From: Myxococcales bacterium
Lineage (GTDB): Bacteria; Myxococcota_A; Polyangia; Polyangiales; Ga0077539
Reading direction: 5' to 3'
DNA: 64,000 nt
NCBI GenBank assembly: GCA_016793325.1
Contig: JAEUKI010000032.1
Coordinates: 1-64,000, forward strand
The position numbers and the translations under genes were made by a program. Numbering within the stretch: position 1 is the stretch's first letter; each line of letters starts with the position of its first letter. This document shows, one piece after another, positions 17,196 to 25,821 of the stretch. The notes under the pieces are model-generated. The model was not told the DNA's origin. It was given only the letters and a program-made list of their open reading frames with translations, and made no database searches.

Positions 17196-17347
17196 GTGAC
17201 GATCGTTGGGGCGGGTGACTGTGAGGTAGTCACCCGTGTCCACGCCGTAGTCACTGGTGACTACGGGCACGTCACCGGTGACTACGGCGTTCGTGACAGA
17301 AATCGCGGCAGTCACCCGTGTCCACGCCGTCGTCACTGGTGACGACG
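17196..17347. repeat. Cluster of GTCAC/GTGAC palindromes with a repeated 23-bp unit
   Basis: This convergent intergenic region contains at least four short palindromes built on GTCAC-N2-GTGAC or similar: GGGTGACT...AGTCACCC, GTAGTCACTGGTGACTAC, GTCACCGGTGAC, and CGTCGTCACTGGTGACGACG. The unit GTCACCCGTGTCCACGCCGT occurs twice, at about 17229 and 17311, each time followed by one of the palindromes. It could act as a bidirectional terminator for the two converging genes or be a REP-like repeat. Confidence 0.7.
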
Positions 17348-17353
17348 TCCCAT

Positions 17354-17968
17354 TCACTCTCGCACCGTGGGCCGCACGATCCCGTAGAACAGAAGCCACT
17401 GCGCCTCGCTCCATCGCCGCGCCGGTTCGCGCGAGAGCGAGCGAGACACGCTTCCGTCGCACGCGATCGCCTCGGCGCGAAGCCCCGCGTCGCGCGCGAT
17501 CACGAGCGCGCGGCCGAGGTGGTAGCCGTCGCTCACCACGAAGACCGTGTTGATTCTGTGTGCTCGCAGCGTCGGCGCGATGAAGCGCAGGTTCTCCACG
17601 GTGTTGTGCGAGCGATCCTCGATCAGCACGCGCTCGGGCGCGACGCCGTGGCGCACGAGCCACCTTTGCGACGCGACGCCCTCGGCCAGCGGGTGCTCGT
17701 GCGTCCCGCGACCGACGCCGCCGGTCGTGGCGATGTACTCGACGCGCCCGCGTCGGTAGAGCTCGAGCGCCGCGCGCAGCCTTCGCTCGAGCACGGGGCT
17801 CGGCCGCGAGTGGCCCCACACCGCTGCCCCCAAGACCACCGCCGCGTCCGCGCGCGCGGTCGCGTCGGCTTCACGCGCGAAGCTCACGCGCAGGGCGCAC
17901 TCTGCGTACGCCACGAGCGCCCACACCATCGCGCACACGAAACCAAGAGCGGCCGTCTTCGCGCGCAC
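17354..17968 (-). CDS. DUF218/YdcF-SanA family membrane-associated protein
   Basis: 204 residues. One N-terminal hydrophobic segment (LGFVCAMVWALVAYA) anchors the protein. The DUF218 fold follows: ADAAVVLGAAVWG, RLRAALELYRRGRVEYIATTGGVG, the EDRSHNTVENL motif and FVVSDGYHLGRALVIARDAGL. Members such as SanA and YdcF are linked to envelope permeability, but the reaction is not established. It is the last gene of a tight minus-strand run starting with ccmC; only 3 bases separate it from the preceding lipoprotein gene. Confidence 0.88.
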   Translation of the reverse strand: MRAKTAALGFVCAMVWALVAYAECALRVSFAREADATARADAAVVLGAAVWGHSRPSPVLERRLRAALELYRRGRVEYIATTGGVGRGTHEHPLAEGVASQRWLVRHGVAPERVLIEDRSHNTVENLRFIAPTLRAHRINTVFVVSDGYHLGRALVIARDAGLRAEAIACDGSVSRSLSREPARRWSEAQWLLFYGIVRPTVRE

Positions 17969-17971
17969 CGC

Positions 17972-18760
17972 TCACTGCGCGACGAGCGGCTCGAAGATCC
18001 ACTCGCCGACGCCCTCGTTGTGCCCTTCGATCCCGTAGCTGCCGCGGAGCCCGAAGCGCGCGCGGCGCAGCGTGGCGCGGCCGCGAGCCACGGTCGTTCC
18101 GTCGTTGGTCTCGGTCCACTCGAGGTCCAACGTCCCGTCGAACGAGAGCGTCCCCTGAAACGACCCGTCCCGCGACCCGCCCCCCGATTGATACTGGTAC
18201 ACGCCGCGCCAACGGCCGTCCGGGTCCCGCGACACACGAATCTCCGAGGCCATCCCCGCAGGCAGCCCCGTCCATCGCGCGAGCCACAGGCCCGGTCGAA
18301 GCTCTCCGTCGCCCATCGGCGCGCGAACGAGCTCGACCACGTGCCCCTCGCGGTCCTGACCCACATAGCGCGCCCCTTGGTCCTCGCGGCGCAAAACGAC
18401 CTCGCGATCGCGCGCGCCCACGGACTGCGTCACGCCGCGCTCGTACAGCTTGAGCGCGAGCGCTCCGTCCGGTCGCACGACGCCGTCGAACTCGCCGTCC
18501 CACGGCTGCGCGGTGTACGCGCCGCGAACGCGCGTCCCATCGCTCTCGAGCGACAGGCGCACGCGCATCCCTTCGGGCACGTCCGCGATCCGCGCCCAAT
18601 AGTGCCCGCTTCGAGGCGCGAGGGGCGCACTCGATTGTGTGGCCACCGAGCGCCTCGCGCGAACGCGACGGCACGCAGTCGCGCCCACGGACGAGAGCGC
18701 CAAGAGCGCAGCCAGCCACACGCGCGCAGCCCCGAAGCGAAGGGGCCGTTCAGCGGTCAT
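17972..18760 (-). CDS. Hypothetical lipoprotein, beta-rich
   Basis: 262 residues. The signal peptide ends at a lipobox (VGATAC) near residue 30. The mature part has repeated strand patterns such as GRWRGVYQYQSGGGSRDGSFQGTLSFDGTLDLEW and GLRGSYGIEGHNEGVGEW, suggesting a beta-barrel or lipocalin-like fold, but no family is recognised. Its start overlaps the stop of the preceding 41-aa membrane peptide gene by 4 bases (ATGA), which indicates translational coupling. Confidence 0.75.
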   Translation of the reverse strand: MTAERPLRFGAARVWLAALLALSSVGATACRRVRARRSVATQSSAPLAPRSGHYWARIADVPEGMRVRLSLESDGTRVRGAYTAQPWDGEFDGVVRPDGALALKLYERGVTQSVGARDREVVLRREDQGARYVGQDREGHVVELVRAPMGDGELRPGLWLARWTGLPAGMASEIRVSRDPDGRWRGVYQYQSGGGSRDGSFQGTLSFDGTLDLEWTETNDGTTVARGRATLRRARFGLRGSYGIEGHNEGVGEWIFEPLVAQ

Positions 18761-18882
18761 CGCTTGCGCGCCTCGCGGCGCTTGGCTTCGGCTTCGAGCG
18801 CGGATTTTCCGCCGAATACCCAGCCAAATGCGAGTCCGAGCAAGAACACCCCTGGGATGAAGATCACGTGCTCGATCGTCAC
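18757..18882 (-). CDS. 41-aa single-pass membrane peptide in the ccm-like cluster
   Basis: Starts at a GTG with GAGG about 8 bases upstream, 13 bases after the CcmD-like gene, and overlaps the next gene by 4 bases. The peptide has a hydrophobic stretch VIFIPGVFLLGLAFGWVFG followed by a charged Lys/Arg-rich tail ending KRREARKR, so the tail is probably cytoplasmic. It may be a small subunit of the heme-handling complex encoded just upstream. The assignment as a gene rests on coupling and composition. Confidence 0.6.
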   Translation of the reverse strand: MTIEHVIFIPGVFLLGLAFGWVFGGKSALEAEAKRREARKR

Positions 18883-18895
18883 GGCGCCCTCGCTC

Positions 18896-19381
18896 TCACG
18901 TGCCCTTGGCTTCGCTCTTCTTCGCGATCGTGCGCTCGAGCTCGTCGAGCTGCGCGCTGAGCTGCGCGTTTTTTCGGCCGAGCACCAGCGCGTAGAGCCC
19001 GAGTAACACGAGCACCACGGCGTACGCCGCAGCCAGCACCGGCCCGCCCGGAATCGTGTCTCGACACTCTCCTCCGCTCGCGCTGAACGACATCGAGCGC
19101 TGCGCCGCTGGGTCCTCGGACCCTGGCGTTGCGCGCGGCAACGGGTCGCCCGTCGGGCCCGCGAGCCCCGTGCTTCCAGGGGCCTCGATCGGGCGATCGG
19201 CGACGCCGGGCGGATGTGGACTCGCCGCGGCCGCGTCGGTCTCTGCCGTGACCGCCGTGGGCACAACGGAAGCGTCGGTCGCGCCCGCGTCGTCCGCGCG
19301 AGCCACGGCGGGAGCGAGCGCCATCGCGCAGACGAGGACCATCCCCGAAGCGAAGCGAAAACGATCACGAATCACGGTCAC
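18896..19381 (-). CDS. CcmD-like protein with signal peptide and C-terminal membrane helix
   Basis: 161 residues. An N-terminal signal peptide (MVLVCAMALAPAVARA) is followed by a low-complexity Ala/Pro/Thr linker. Near residue 115 a membrane helix (GPVLAAAYAVVLVLLGLYALVL) leads to a coiled-coil tail LSAQLDELERTIAKK, the pattern of CcmD, the small partner of the CcmABC heme exporter. It overlaps the ccmC stop by 4 bases. The long periplasmic linker is unusual for CcmD, which is normally only about 50-70 residues. It most likely works with CcmC in heme delivery for cytochrome c maturation. Confidence 0.7.
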   Translation of the reverse strand: MTVIRDRFRFASGMVLVCAMALAPAVARADDAGATDASVVPTAVTAETDAAAASPHPPGVADRPIEAPGSTGLAGPTGDPLPRATPGSEDPAAQRSMSFSASGGECRDTIPGGPVLAAAYAVVLVLLGLYALVLGRKNAQLSAQLDELERTIAKKSEAKGT

Positions 19382-20118
19382 GACTCCTTCGAAGAGGTCG
19401 ACGCTGCGCCCGAGGCGAGCGCCTCGTCGTCGTCATCGAGCAATCCGAGCGCGGACGCCTCTGCGCGAAGCGCCTCGAAGCGCGTCTCGTTTTGCACCAT
19501 CTTTGTGCGCAGCCAGAGCACACCGAACACGAACAACGTAAACGCGACGAAGCTCATCCCGAGCGTCGCGCCCATCGCTGGGGCCAGGCCTCCGCCGCGT
19601 CGAGAGATCACCGTCGGATGTTGGCCGCGCCAGAGCTGCACCGAATAGTGAATCACTGGCATGAGCGCCGTGCCCACGACCGCGAGCGCCGCGGAGAAGC
19701 GCTTCTCGCCCTCGCCGCCGGACGATCGAAGGACGACGTACGCCATCATGATCAGCGCACACAGCAGCGTGCTCGTGAGGCGCGGGTCCCAGACCCACGG
19801 GGTTCCCCAGGCCTTCCAGCCCCAGAGGGGGCCGGTGACGAGGACGATGCCCGCGAACGCGAGGGTGAGCTCGCCGCCCGCTTGCGCGATCGCGTCCCAA
19901 AGGTCCGTGCGTTGCCAGAGGTAGAAGAGCGATCCGAGCGCGCACGCGCCGATGCACAGGTACATCGAGTACGCCGACGGAACGTGAAAGTAGAAGATCT
20001 TCTGCGTCAGGCACCCCGCGTCGCACTGCGCGACGGGCGCGTACCAAAACGCCATCAACAGCGCGGCCGCGAGCGAAAAGAACCCTGTCGCTGCGGCTGC
20101 TGCGGACCCGGACTTCAT
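19378..20118 (-). CDS. ccmC: Heme exporter / cytochrome c biogenesis protein CcmC
   Basis: 246 residues from ATG 20118, six predicted membrane segments. It shows the CcmC/CcsA hallmarks: periplasmic HVPSAYSMY with a heme-ligand His, the WGWKAWGTPWVWDPRLTS tryptophan-rich motif, and a later His in MPVIHYSVQLWRGQHPT. The protein binds heme with CcmE during cytochrome c maturation. Its acidic C-terminus (LLDDDDEALASG) is longer than usual. The reading frame is open far upstream, but that region is the antisense of the CzcA gene, so the start is taken at the first Met before the first helix. It begins the five-gene run to 17354. Confidence 0.9.
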   Translation of the reverse strand: MKSGSAAAAATGFFSLAAALLMAFWYAPVAQCDAGCLTQKIFYFHVPSAYSMYLCIGACALGSLFYLWQRTDLWDAIAQAGGELTLAFAGIVLVTGPLWGWKAWGTPWVWDPRLTSTLLCALIMMAYVVLRSSGGEGEKRFSAALAVVGTALMPVIHYSVQLWRGQHPTVISRRGGGLAPAMGATLGMSFVAFTLFVFGVLWLRTKMVQNETRFEALRAEASALGLLDDDDEALASGAASTSSKES

Positions 20119-20156
20119 GCGCGCGGACCGTAGCACACAGCGAATCGGGCGGGGCT

Positions 20157-23100
20157 TCAACGAGGGGCGGTCGAAGTGCCCGCAGAATCTTCGGGCCGCT
20201 CGTCCTTCGAGAACATCCTCAGCACCGCGGGCAAGAGCACGAGCCCGAGCAGGGTGCTCGAGACGAGCCCGCCGATCACCACGGTCGCGAGCGGACGCTG
20301 CACTTCGCTGCCCGCGGAGTTCGAGAGGGCCATCGGAAGAAAGCCCAACGCCGCGACGGAGGCCGTGAGCAAGAGCGGTCGCAACACCGCGGATGCGCCG
20401 AACGAGAGCGCGCGGTCTAGGTCGTGTCCGAGCTCTCGACGACGGTGGACTTCGCTGGCCATCACGACGCCGTTGAGCACGGCGATGCCGCACAGCGCGA
20501 TCATCCCGACCGCAGCGGGAATGCTGAACGCCATCCCCCGCAGCGCCAACGCGACGATCCCGCCCACGAGCGCGAAGGGAACGCACGCGAACACGGCGAG
20601 CGCATACCGAGCGTTTCGAAAGAGAAAATACAGCATCCCCACGATGATCGCGAGGCTCACGGGCACGAGCATGCCGAGGCGCTCCTTCGCGCGCTCGAAG
20701 TTCTCGAACTGCCCAGCCCAGCCGATGGAGTAGCCCGCGGGAAGGCGCACGTCGCGCTCGACCGCGGCGCGCGCTTCTTCGACGAAGCTCACGAGGTCTC
20801 GGCCGCGGAGGTTGACCTCGACCGAGATGCGACGCTGCCGTTGGCTGCGGCGGATTTGAGCGATCCCCTCTTCTTCGGTCACGGTGGCGAGCTGCGAGAG
20901 GGGGATCGCTTGTCCGTCGTTGGTTCCGATCGGCAGGTCCGGGAGGCGGTTTGCTTGCGCGCCGGACGCGAGCAACACGCGAAGGTCGAAGCGCCGAGGG
21001 CCCTCGAAGACGACGCCCACTTCGCGTCCGATGCGAACGGCTTCGATCGCGCCGAGGACGTCTTCGGTCGCGATTCCGTAGCGCGCAGCGCGCTGTCGAT
21101 CCGCGCGGACGGCCACCATCGGCAGCCCCACCGCGCGCTCGACGCGAACGTCGCCCGCGCCGCGGATCGTGCGTACGACCTGACCAACACGCGCGCCGAT
21201 GTCCGCGAGCACCTGCATGTCCTCGCCGTTGATGTTGATCGCGATGTCCGCGGGCGAGTCCGAGATCATGTCGTTGGTCTTGTCCTCGATGGGCTGCGAG
21301 ACCGACGCAAAGGTACTGGGAATTTCCCGCTCGACGGCCTCTTTGAACAAGTTGCGAAGCGCCACCGGGTCCTGGGTCGTTCGCCACTCGGCCCGCGGTC
21401 GCAGGTGAACGAGGATGTCCGTGTTGTCCATGCCCACGGGGTCGAGCGCGACTTCGGCGCGACCAGTCGTTCCGAGCGTCGTGACCACTTCGGGAAAGCG
21501 CGAGAGCACGCGCTCGGCCGCGAGGTCGAGCCGTCGCGCCTCCGTGGGGCCGATGCTCGGGATGCGACGGATGCGCACGTACACGTCGCCTTCATCGATC
21601 CGCGGCACGAAATCCGCGCCGAGCTTCCCTGCGACGGGAACGATGCTGAGCGCGAGCGCCGAGCACGCGAGGAGCACCCACACGCGACGCCCGAGGATCC
21701 ACTGCACCAATCGCGTGTAGCGACCGGGGCGGCCCACGTCTTCGTGCTCGTGGTGTCCCTTGACGGTCTTCGGCCCCAAAAACGTGACCGCCGCCGCGGG
21801 AAACACAACCAGCGCGAACACGAGCGAGCCGCCGAGCGCCAGCGCCATCGTCGCGGCCATCGGGCGAAACATCTTTCCCTCGACGCCGCGCAGGGACAAG
21901 AGCGGGAGGTACACGAGCAGAATGATGGCGACCGCGAACACCACCGGGCGCGCGACGCGCTGCACCGCCGCGCGGACGTCCTCGCGAACCGCGTCGGGAT
22001 CGTCGCTCGCGCGCGCTGCGATGGCAGCGATCGCCGCTTCGAGCATCACGATCGGCCCGTCGACAAGGAAGCCGAAATCAATGGCCCCGAGCGACATGAG
22101 GTTGCCCGTGATCCCCGTCGCGAGCATCCCGAAGATCGCGATCGACATCGCGAACGGAATGCCCAACGTCACGAGCAGCGCGCCCCGCGGCGTACGCAAG
22201 AACGCGAGCACCACGAGCGAGACCAACAGCGCGCCCTCGACGAGGTTCGTTCCGACGGTCTTCAGCGTCCGATCGATGAACTGCTTTCGATCGTAGACCG
22301 CTTCGATGCGCACGCCCTCGGGCAATCCACGGCGGATCTCTTCGATCTTCGTGTGCAGATCGCTCACGACTGTGCGCGAGTTTTGCCCGGCCAACATCAA
22401 CACGAGCGCGCACACGACCTCGCCGCGCCCGTCTTGCGTCACCACGCCTTGCGCGAGCGCCGCGCCGACGCGCACCTCGGCGAGGTGGCGGACGAGCACG
22501 GGCGTCCCTCCTTCGCCGGTGCTCACGACGACGTCGCGAATGTCATCGAGCTGCCGAAATTGTCCCTCGCCGCGGAGCACGTACATCTCAGCCCCGCGCT
22601 CGACGTAGCCTCCGCCCACGTTGACGTTGTCCCGCGCCAGCGCGCGAAACACCTGCGAGAGCGTGACCCGATGCGCGAGCAACCGAGCAGGATCCACGAC
22701 GACCTCGTACTGTCGCTTCGCTCCGCCGAACGAGTTGACCTCGATGATCCCAGGGACGCTCTGGATCGCCGGCCCGATGTCCCAATCGAGCATCGTCCGA
22801 AGCTCCATGGGCGAGTGCCGATCGCTCTTCAAGACGAACTGGTAGATCTCTCCGAGCCCCGTCGTGACGGGCCCGAGCTCGGGTCGCCCGTATTGCGCAG
22901 GGATTTCTCCCTCGATCGAGCGCAGTCGCTCGAGCACTAGCTGCCGGGCGAACCACGGGTCGGTGCCCTCGTTGAAGATCACCGTGACCGCTGAGGTCCC
23001 TTCGCGCGTGATCGACCGCACTTCTTCGAGCGACGGAAGCCCCGTCAATCCTCGCTCGACGGGGCGCGTGACGAAGCGCTCCATCTCTTCGGCCGTGAGC

Positions 23101-23264
23101 CCAGGCGTGTCCGTCAGGACCTGGACCTGCACGTTGGTCAAGTCGGGCACCGCGTCGATCGGGAGCCTTTGCGCTGCAAAAACACCGGCGATCAGAACGA
23201 TCGCGGCAAACGCCAGCACCGTGACTCGGTAGCGGATCGCGCCGTCGATGATCGATGACAACAT
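20157..23264 (-). CDS. Heavy-metal RND efflux pump, CzcA family
   Basis: 1035 residues, the usual length of the HME-RND family. It shows 12 predicted membrane segments and two large periplasmic loops. In the fourth helix, around residues 395-410, AIDFGFLVDGPIVMLE keeps the acidic residues (D..D..E) found in CzcA-type pumps for divalent cations rather than the Met-rich CusA pattern for Cu/Ag. The N-terminus DLTNVQVQVLTDTPGLTAEEMERFVTRPVE is typical. It works with the periplasmic adaptor and outer-membrane factor encoded upstream to move metal ions out of the cell. It starts 7 bases after the adaptor gene. Substrate specificity is inferred, not proven. Confidence 0.93.
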   Translation of the reverse strand: MLSSIIDGAIRYRVTVLAFAAIVLIAGVFAAQRLPIDAVPDLTNVQVQVLTDTPGLTAEEMERFVTRPVERGLTGLPSLEEVRSITREGTSAVTVIFNEGTDPWFARQLVLERLRSIEGEIPAQYGRPELGPVTTGLGEIYQFVLKSDRHSPMELRTMLDWDIGPAIQSVPGIIEVNSFGGAKRQYEVVVDPARLLAHRVTLSQVFRALARDNVNVGGGYVERGAEMYVLRGEGQFRQLDDIRDVVVSTGEGGTPVLVRHLAEVRVGAALAQGVVTQDGRGEVVCALVLMLAGQNSRTVVSDLHTKIEEIRRGLPEGVRIEAVYDRKQFIDRTLKTVGTNLVEGALLVSLVVLAFLRTPRGALLVTLGIPFAMSIAIFGMLATGITGNLMSLGAIDFGFLVDGPIVMLEAAIAAIAARASDDPDAVREDVRAAVQRVARPVVFAVAIILLVYLPLLSLRGVEGKMFRPMAATMALALGGSLVFALVVFPAAAVTFLGPKTVKGHHEHEDVGRPGRYTRLVQWILGRRVWVLLACSALALSIVPVAGKLGADFVPRIDEGDVYVRIRRIPSIGPTEARRLDLAAERVLSRFPEVVTTLGTTGRAEVALDPVGMDNTDILVHLRPRAEWRTTQDPVALRNLFKEAVEREIPSTFASVSQPIEDKTNDMISDSPADIAININGEDMQVLADIGARVGQVVRTIRGAGDVRVERAVGLPMVAVRADRQRAARYGIATEDVLGAIEAVRIGREVGVVFEGPRRFDLRVLLASGAQANRLPDLPIGTNDGQAIPLSQLATVTEEEGIAQIRRSQRQRRISVEVNLRGRDLVSFVEEARAAVERDVRLPAGYSIGWAGQFENFERAKERLGMLVPVSLAIIVGMLYFLFRNARYALAVFACVPFALVGGIVALALRGMAFSIPAAVGMIALCGIAVLNGVVMASEVHRRRELGHDLDRALSFGASAVLRPLLLTASVAALGFLPMALSNSAGSEVQRPLATVVIGGLVSSTLLGLVLLPAVLRMFSKDERPEDSAGTSTAPR

Positions 23265-23271
23265 CGCGTGG

Positions 23272-24447
23272 CTACCTCTGGAGCTCGCTCTTCAGCGCGA
23301 AGACGCCCTCGACGGCGACGCGCTCGCCTTCGTTCGCTCCGCGGAGAAGCTCGACGCGATCGCTGTCGCCGCCGCGCGTCGCGATCGGTCGCGGCTCGAA
23401 CACCCACGGCTCGACCTCGACGAAGATCGTCGGCTGTCCTTCGAGCAACACGATCGCGCTGCGCGGAATGGTCATTCCCTCCCGCGCTCCGCCGCGAAGC
23501 TCGATGCGCGCGGTCGCGAACTGCCCCGGCCGCAAGAGCTCTTCGAGGTTGTCGATCGCGACCTCCACGCGCGCCGTGCGCGTCTCGCGATCCACCGTGG
23601 CGTCCACGCGCGCGACGGTCCCTGCGAACACGCGATCGGCGTGCGTTTCTGCGCGGATCGAGACGGGGTCGCCGACGGCGATGCGCGCGACGTCCCGCTC
23701 GAACACCCGCAGCATCACGAGCACCCGCGAGAGGTCCGCCACGCGGATCATGGTGTGCGTCGGGTCGATCACTTGGCCGACCGAGGCGTTGCGCTCGACC
23801 ACGCGACCGGCGATCGGCGAGCGCAGGGTGACGCCGATCGACGCGTTTCCGAGGTCGCCCGGGCGCGCGCCCATCGCGACGAGCCGCTGCTCGACCCCGC
23901 GCAGCTCTGCGCCGAGGGACGCGACGCGCGCGCGCGCTTCATCGAGCTCGACCGCCGTCGCGAGCTGCTGTTGCGCGAGCGTCGAGAGTCGCACCACTTG
24001 CGCGCGCGCAGCCACGAGCTGCGCCCGCGCAGAGAGCGATGTCGAGAGCAGCTCGCCGAGCGTCGGGCTCGAGACCGTCACGAGCGGCTCTCCCGCGCGA
24101 ACGACCGCTCCTTGTCGAACGAACACGCGCGAGACGCGCCCGGCGATTCGACCGCCGATGTCTGCGACGCGGTCGGGCTCGAACTCGACCGTTCCTCCGA
24201 GCTCGAGCGTCGGCGCGAGCGAGCCCGAGCGAAGCGCCTCGGTGCGAACGCCCGCGTGCTGACGAAGCCCGTCGGGCAATCGAACGCGGGGCGTCGCGGG
24301 CGCCGGGCGCGCGCGCGCCGCTTGGGGCTCGGGCGCGGGGGGCTTTCGACTCGCCACGTAGTACCCGAGGGCGAAGCCGCCCCCGACGGTCATCGCGAGC
24401 AACGCGAACGTCGCGGGCCACGTCCTCGCTCGAACAACAGGGCTCAC
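23272..24447 (-). CDS. Periplasmic adaptor (membrane fusion) protein, CzcB-like
   Basis: 391 residues from GTG 24447, with AAGGAG about 9 bases upstream. An N-terminal hydrophobic segment (FALLAMTVGGGFALGYYVA) anchors it in the inner membrane. Then come a lipoyl-like half-motif (GGRIAGRVSRVFVRQGAVVRAG), an alpha-hairpin rich in Ala/Arg, the second lipoyl half (LRSPIAGRVVERNASVGQ) and beta-barrel and MP domains (LRPGQFATARIELR). Its GTG overlaps the outer-membrane factor stop. The longer open frame upstream is a shadow of that gene. Confidence 0.9.
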   Translation of the reverse strand: MSPVVRARTWPATFALLAMTVGGGFALGYYVASRKPPAPEPQAARARPAPATPRVRLPDGLRQHAGVRTEALRSGSLAPTLELGGTVEFEPDRVADIGGRIAGRVSRVFVRQGAVVRAGEPLVTVSSPTLGELLSTSLSARAQLVAARAQVVRLSTLAQQQLATAVELDEARARVASLGAELRGVEQRLVAMGARPGDLGNASIGVTLRSPIAGRVVERNASVGQVIDPTHTMIRVADLSRVLVMLRVFERDVARIAVGDPVSIRAETHADRVFAGTVARVDATVDRETRTARVEVAIDNLEELLRPGQFATARIELRGGAREGMTIPRSAIVLLEGQPTIFVEVEPWVFEPRPIATRGGDSDRVELLRGANEGERVAVEGVFALKSELQR

Positions 24448-25712
24448 GGTGTGCTCCTTCCGATCGCGCGATCGAGCGCGATCCGCGCGCGCCACGCGGC
24501 GCGCAACAGGTCGACGCGACGAGACTGCTCGGCGAACAACTCGTCTCGCGCGCGAAGCAAGCGATAGACGTCGACCGTCCCGCTTCGATAGAGGGTCTCG
24601 GTCAGCGCCAACACTCGTTCGGCCGCAGGAATCGTGCGCTGATCGATCACTGCTAGCTCGGACAGACGAAGCTCGAGCTCGGTCCACGCCGCCGCCGCGC
24701 GCTGCGCCACGACGCGCTCGGTGATCGATCGCTGCTCGTCTTCGCTCCGCGCTCGTGCGTCCGCCGTCGCGCGCTCGCCCTGGTTGGTGTGCGCGACGGG
24801 CAGCGCCCACTGCGCGGACACGCCGACGCTCGCCTGCGAATATCCTTGCCATTCGACCTCGGCCGCGACGAACAGCGGCGCCGTCGCCTCGTGGTGCAGC
24901 CGCGTCGCGCTCGCCCTCGCGCGCTGCGCCGAAGCCGCGTGCACGACGAGCTCGCGTCGACGGGTCATCGCGAGCTCCGCCGCGCGCTCACGAGAGAGAC
25001 CCACGGGCATCGACGGCGCGAGCAGCGATACGACGCGCACGTCCGCCGACGGATCGAGCCCGAGGTGCTCACGGAGCCGCGCAGAGGCCTCTTCGCGCTC
25101 GCGCCTCGCCGCGACGACCGCGGATTCGGCCGCGGCGGTCTCTCGCTCGGCGAGCGCGACGTCGAGCGCGGTCGCCGCTTGGGCATCGAGCCGCGCCCTC
25201 GTCGCGACGAGCAGGGCCTCGGCGGTTTGCTTGCGCGCGGAGGCGACCGTGAGCGCTGCGTCTGCTGCCGCTGTGTCCGCCCACGCTTCGCGCGCGCTCG
25301 CGCTCACTTCGTCCAGCGCGACGTCGACGCGCGCTTCGGCTTCGCGGACCGCCCAGCGCGCTTCGGTTCCGTAGTGAACGCGCGCCCCCGAGAGGTCGAT
25401 GGGCATCCCCACGAGCAGGGCGTAGGTGGCGGCCGCTGGATCGGGCAATCCGACCATCGCGCGGACGCCGAGCGTGGGATTTCCCACGCGGGGGAGCCGC
25501 GAGAACATCTCCAACGCGTGCGCCTCGTAGAGCGCCGTGCGAGCCCTCGAGAGCTCGGGGCTGTATCGCGACGCGCGGGCGACGACGCTGGCGTCGTCCC
25601 ACACGCGAGGCGCATCGCTTCGCGCGCGGGGCTGGGCTGCGCTGATCGAGGGCAGAATCGACAGCGCGACGACCACCGCAGCGACGCCCGTCGAAGAGAG
25701 GCGGCGATTCAT
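24444..25712 (-). CDS. Outer-membrane factor of metal efflux system, CzcC/TolC-like
   Basis: 422 residues from ATG 25712; upstream in-frame Mets lie in sequence antisense to the divergent regulator region and lack a signal peptide. A signal peptide (VVVALSILPSISAAQ) is followed by two OEP repeats of about 190 residues with long Ala/Arg-rich helices, such as RYSPELSRARTALYEAHALEMFSRLPRVGNPTL-type opening motifs and the late ALTETLYRSGTVDVYRLLRARDEL motif. It forms the trimeric channel through the outer membrane for the CzcA pump. It is the first gene of the efflux operon. Confidence 0.9.
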   Translation of the reverse strand: MNRRLSSTGVAAVVVALSILPSISAAQPRARSDAPRVWDDASVVARASRYSPELSRARTALYEAHALEMFSRLPRVGNPTLGVRAMVGLPDPAAATYALLVGMPIDLSGARVHYGTEARWAVREAEARVDVALDEVSASAREAWADTAAADAALTVASARKQTAEALLVATRARLDAQAATALDVALAERETAAAESAVVAARREREEASARLREHLGLDPSADVRVVSLLAPSMPVGLSRERAAELAMTRRRELVVHAASAQRARASATRLHHEATAPLFVAAEVEWQGYSQASVGVSAQWALPVAHTNQGERATADARARSEDEQRSITERVVAQRAAAAWTELELRLSELAVIDQRTIPAAERVLALTETLYRSGTVDVYRLLRARDELFAEQSRRVDLLRAAWRARIALDRAIGRSTP

Positions 25713-25761
25713 TGGGGCTTTGCATCTAGTGGACGCCGTGCGCCGTTGCATGACGGGACGA

Positions 25762-25775
25762 TTACGAGTTCGTAA
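25762..25775. promoter_or_regulatory. Palindromic operator candidate between efflux operon and its regulator
   Basis: TTACGAGTTCGTAA is a 14-bp interrupted palindrome (TTACGA-GT-TCGTAA) in the 109-base gap between the outer-membrane factor gene and the response-regulator gene. It is A/T-richer than its surroundings. In related systems the response regulator binds one site in this gap and controls both directions. Assignment is by position and symmetry only. Confidence 0.5.
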
Positions 25776-25821
25776 GGTTCGCGCGCCGCCGCTTGCCGCG
25801 CTGCGCGCGCGGGGGGACAAC

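Noticed and set aside
20424..22940. 838-codon plus-strand open frame
   Set aside because: Antisense of CzcA; His/Asp/Arg-rich with no family resemblance.
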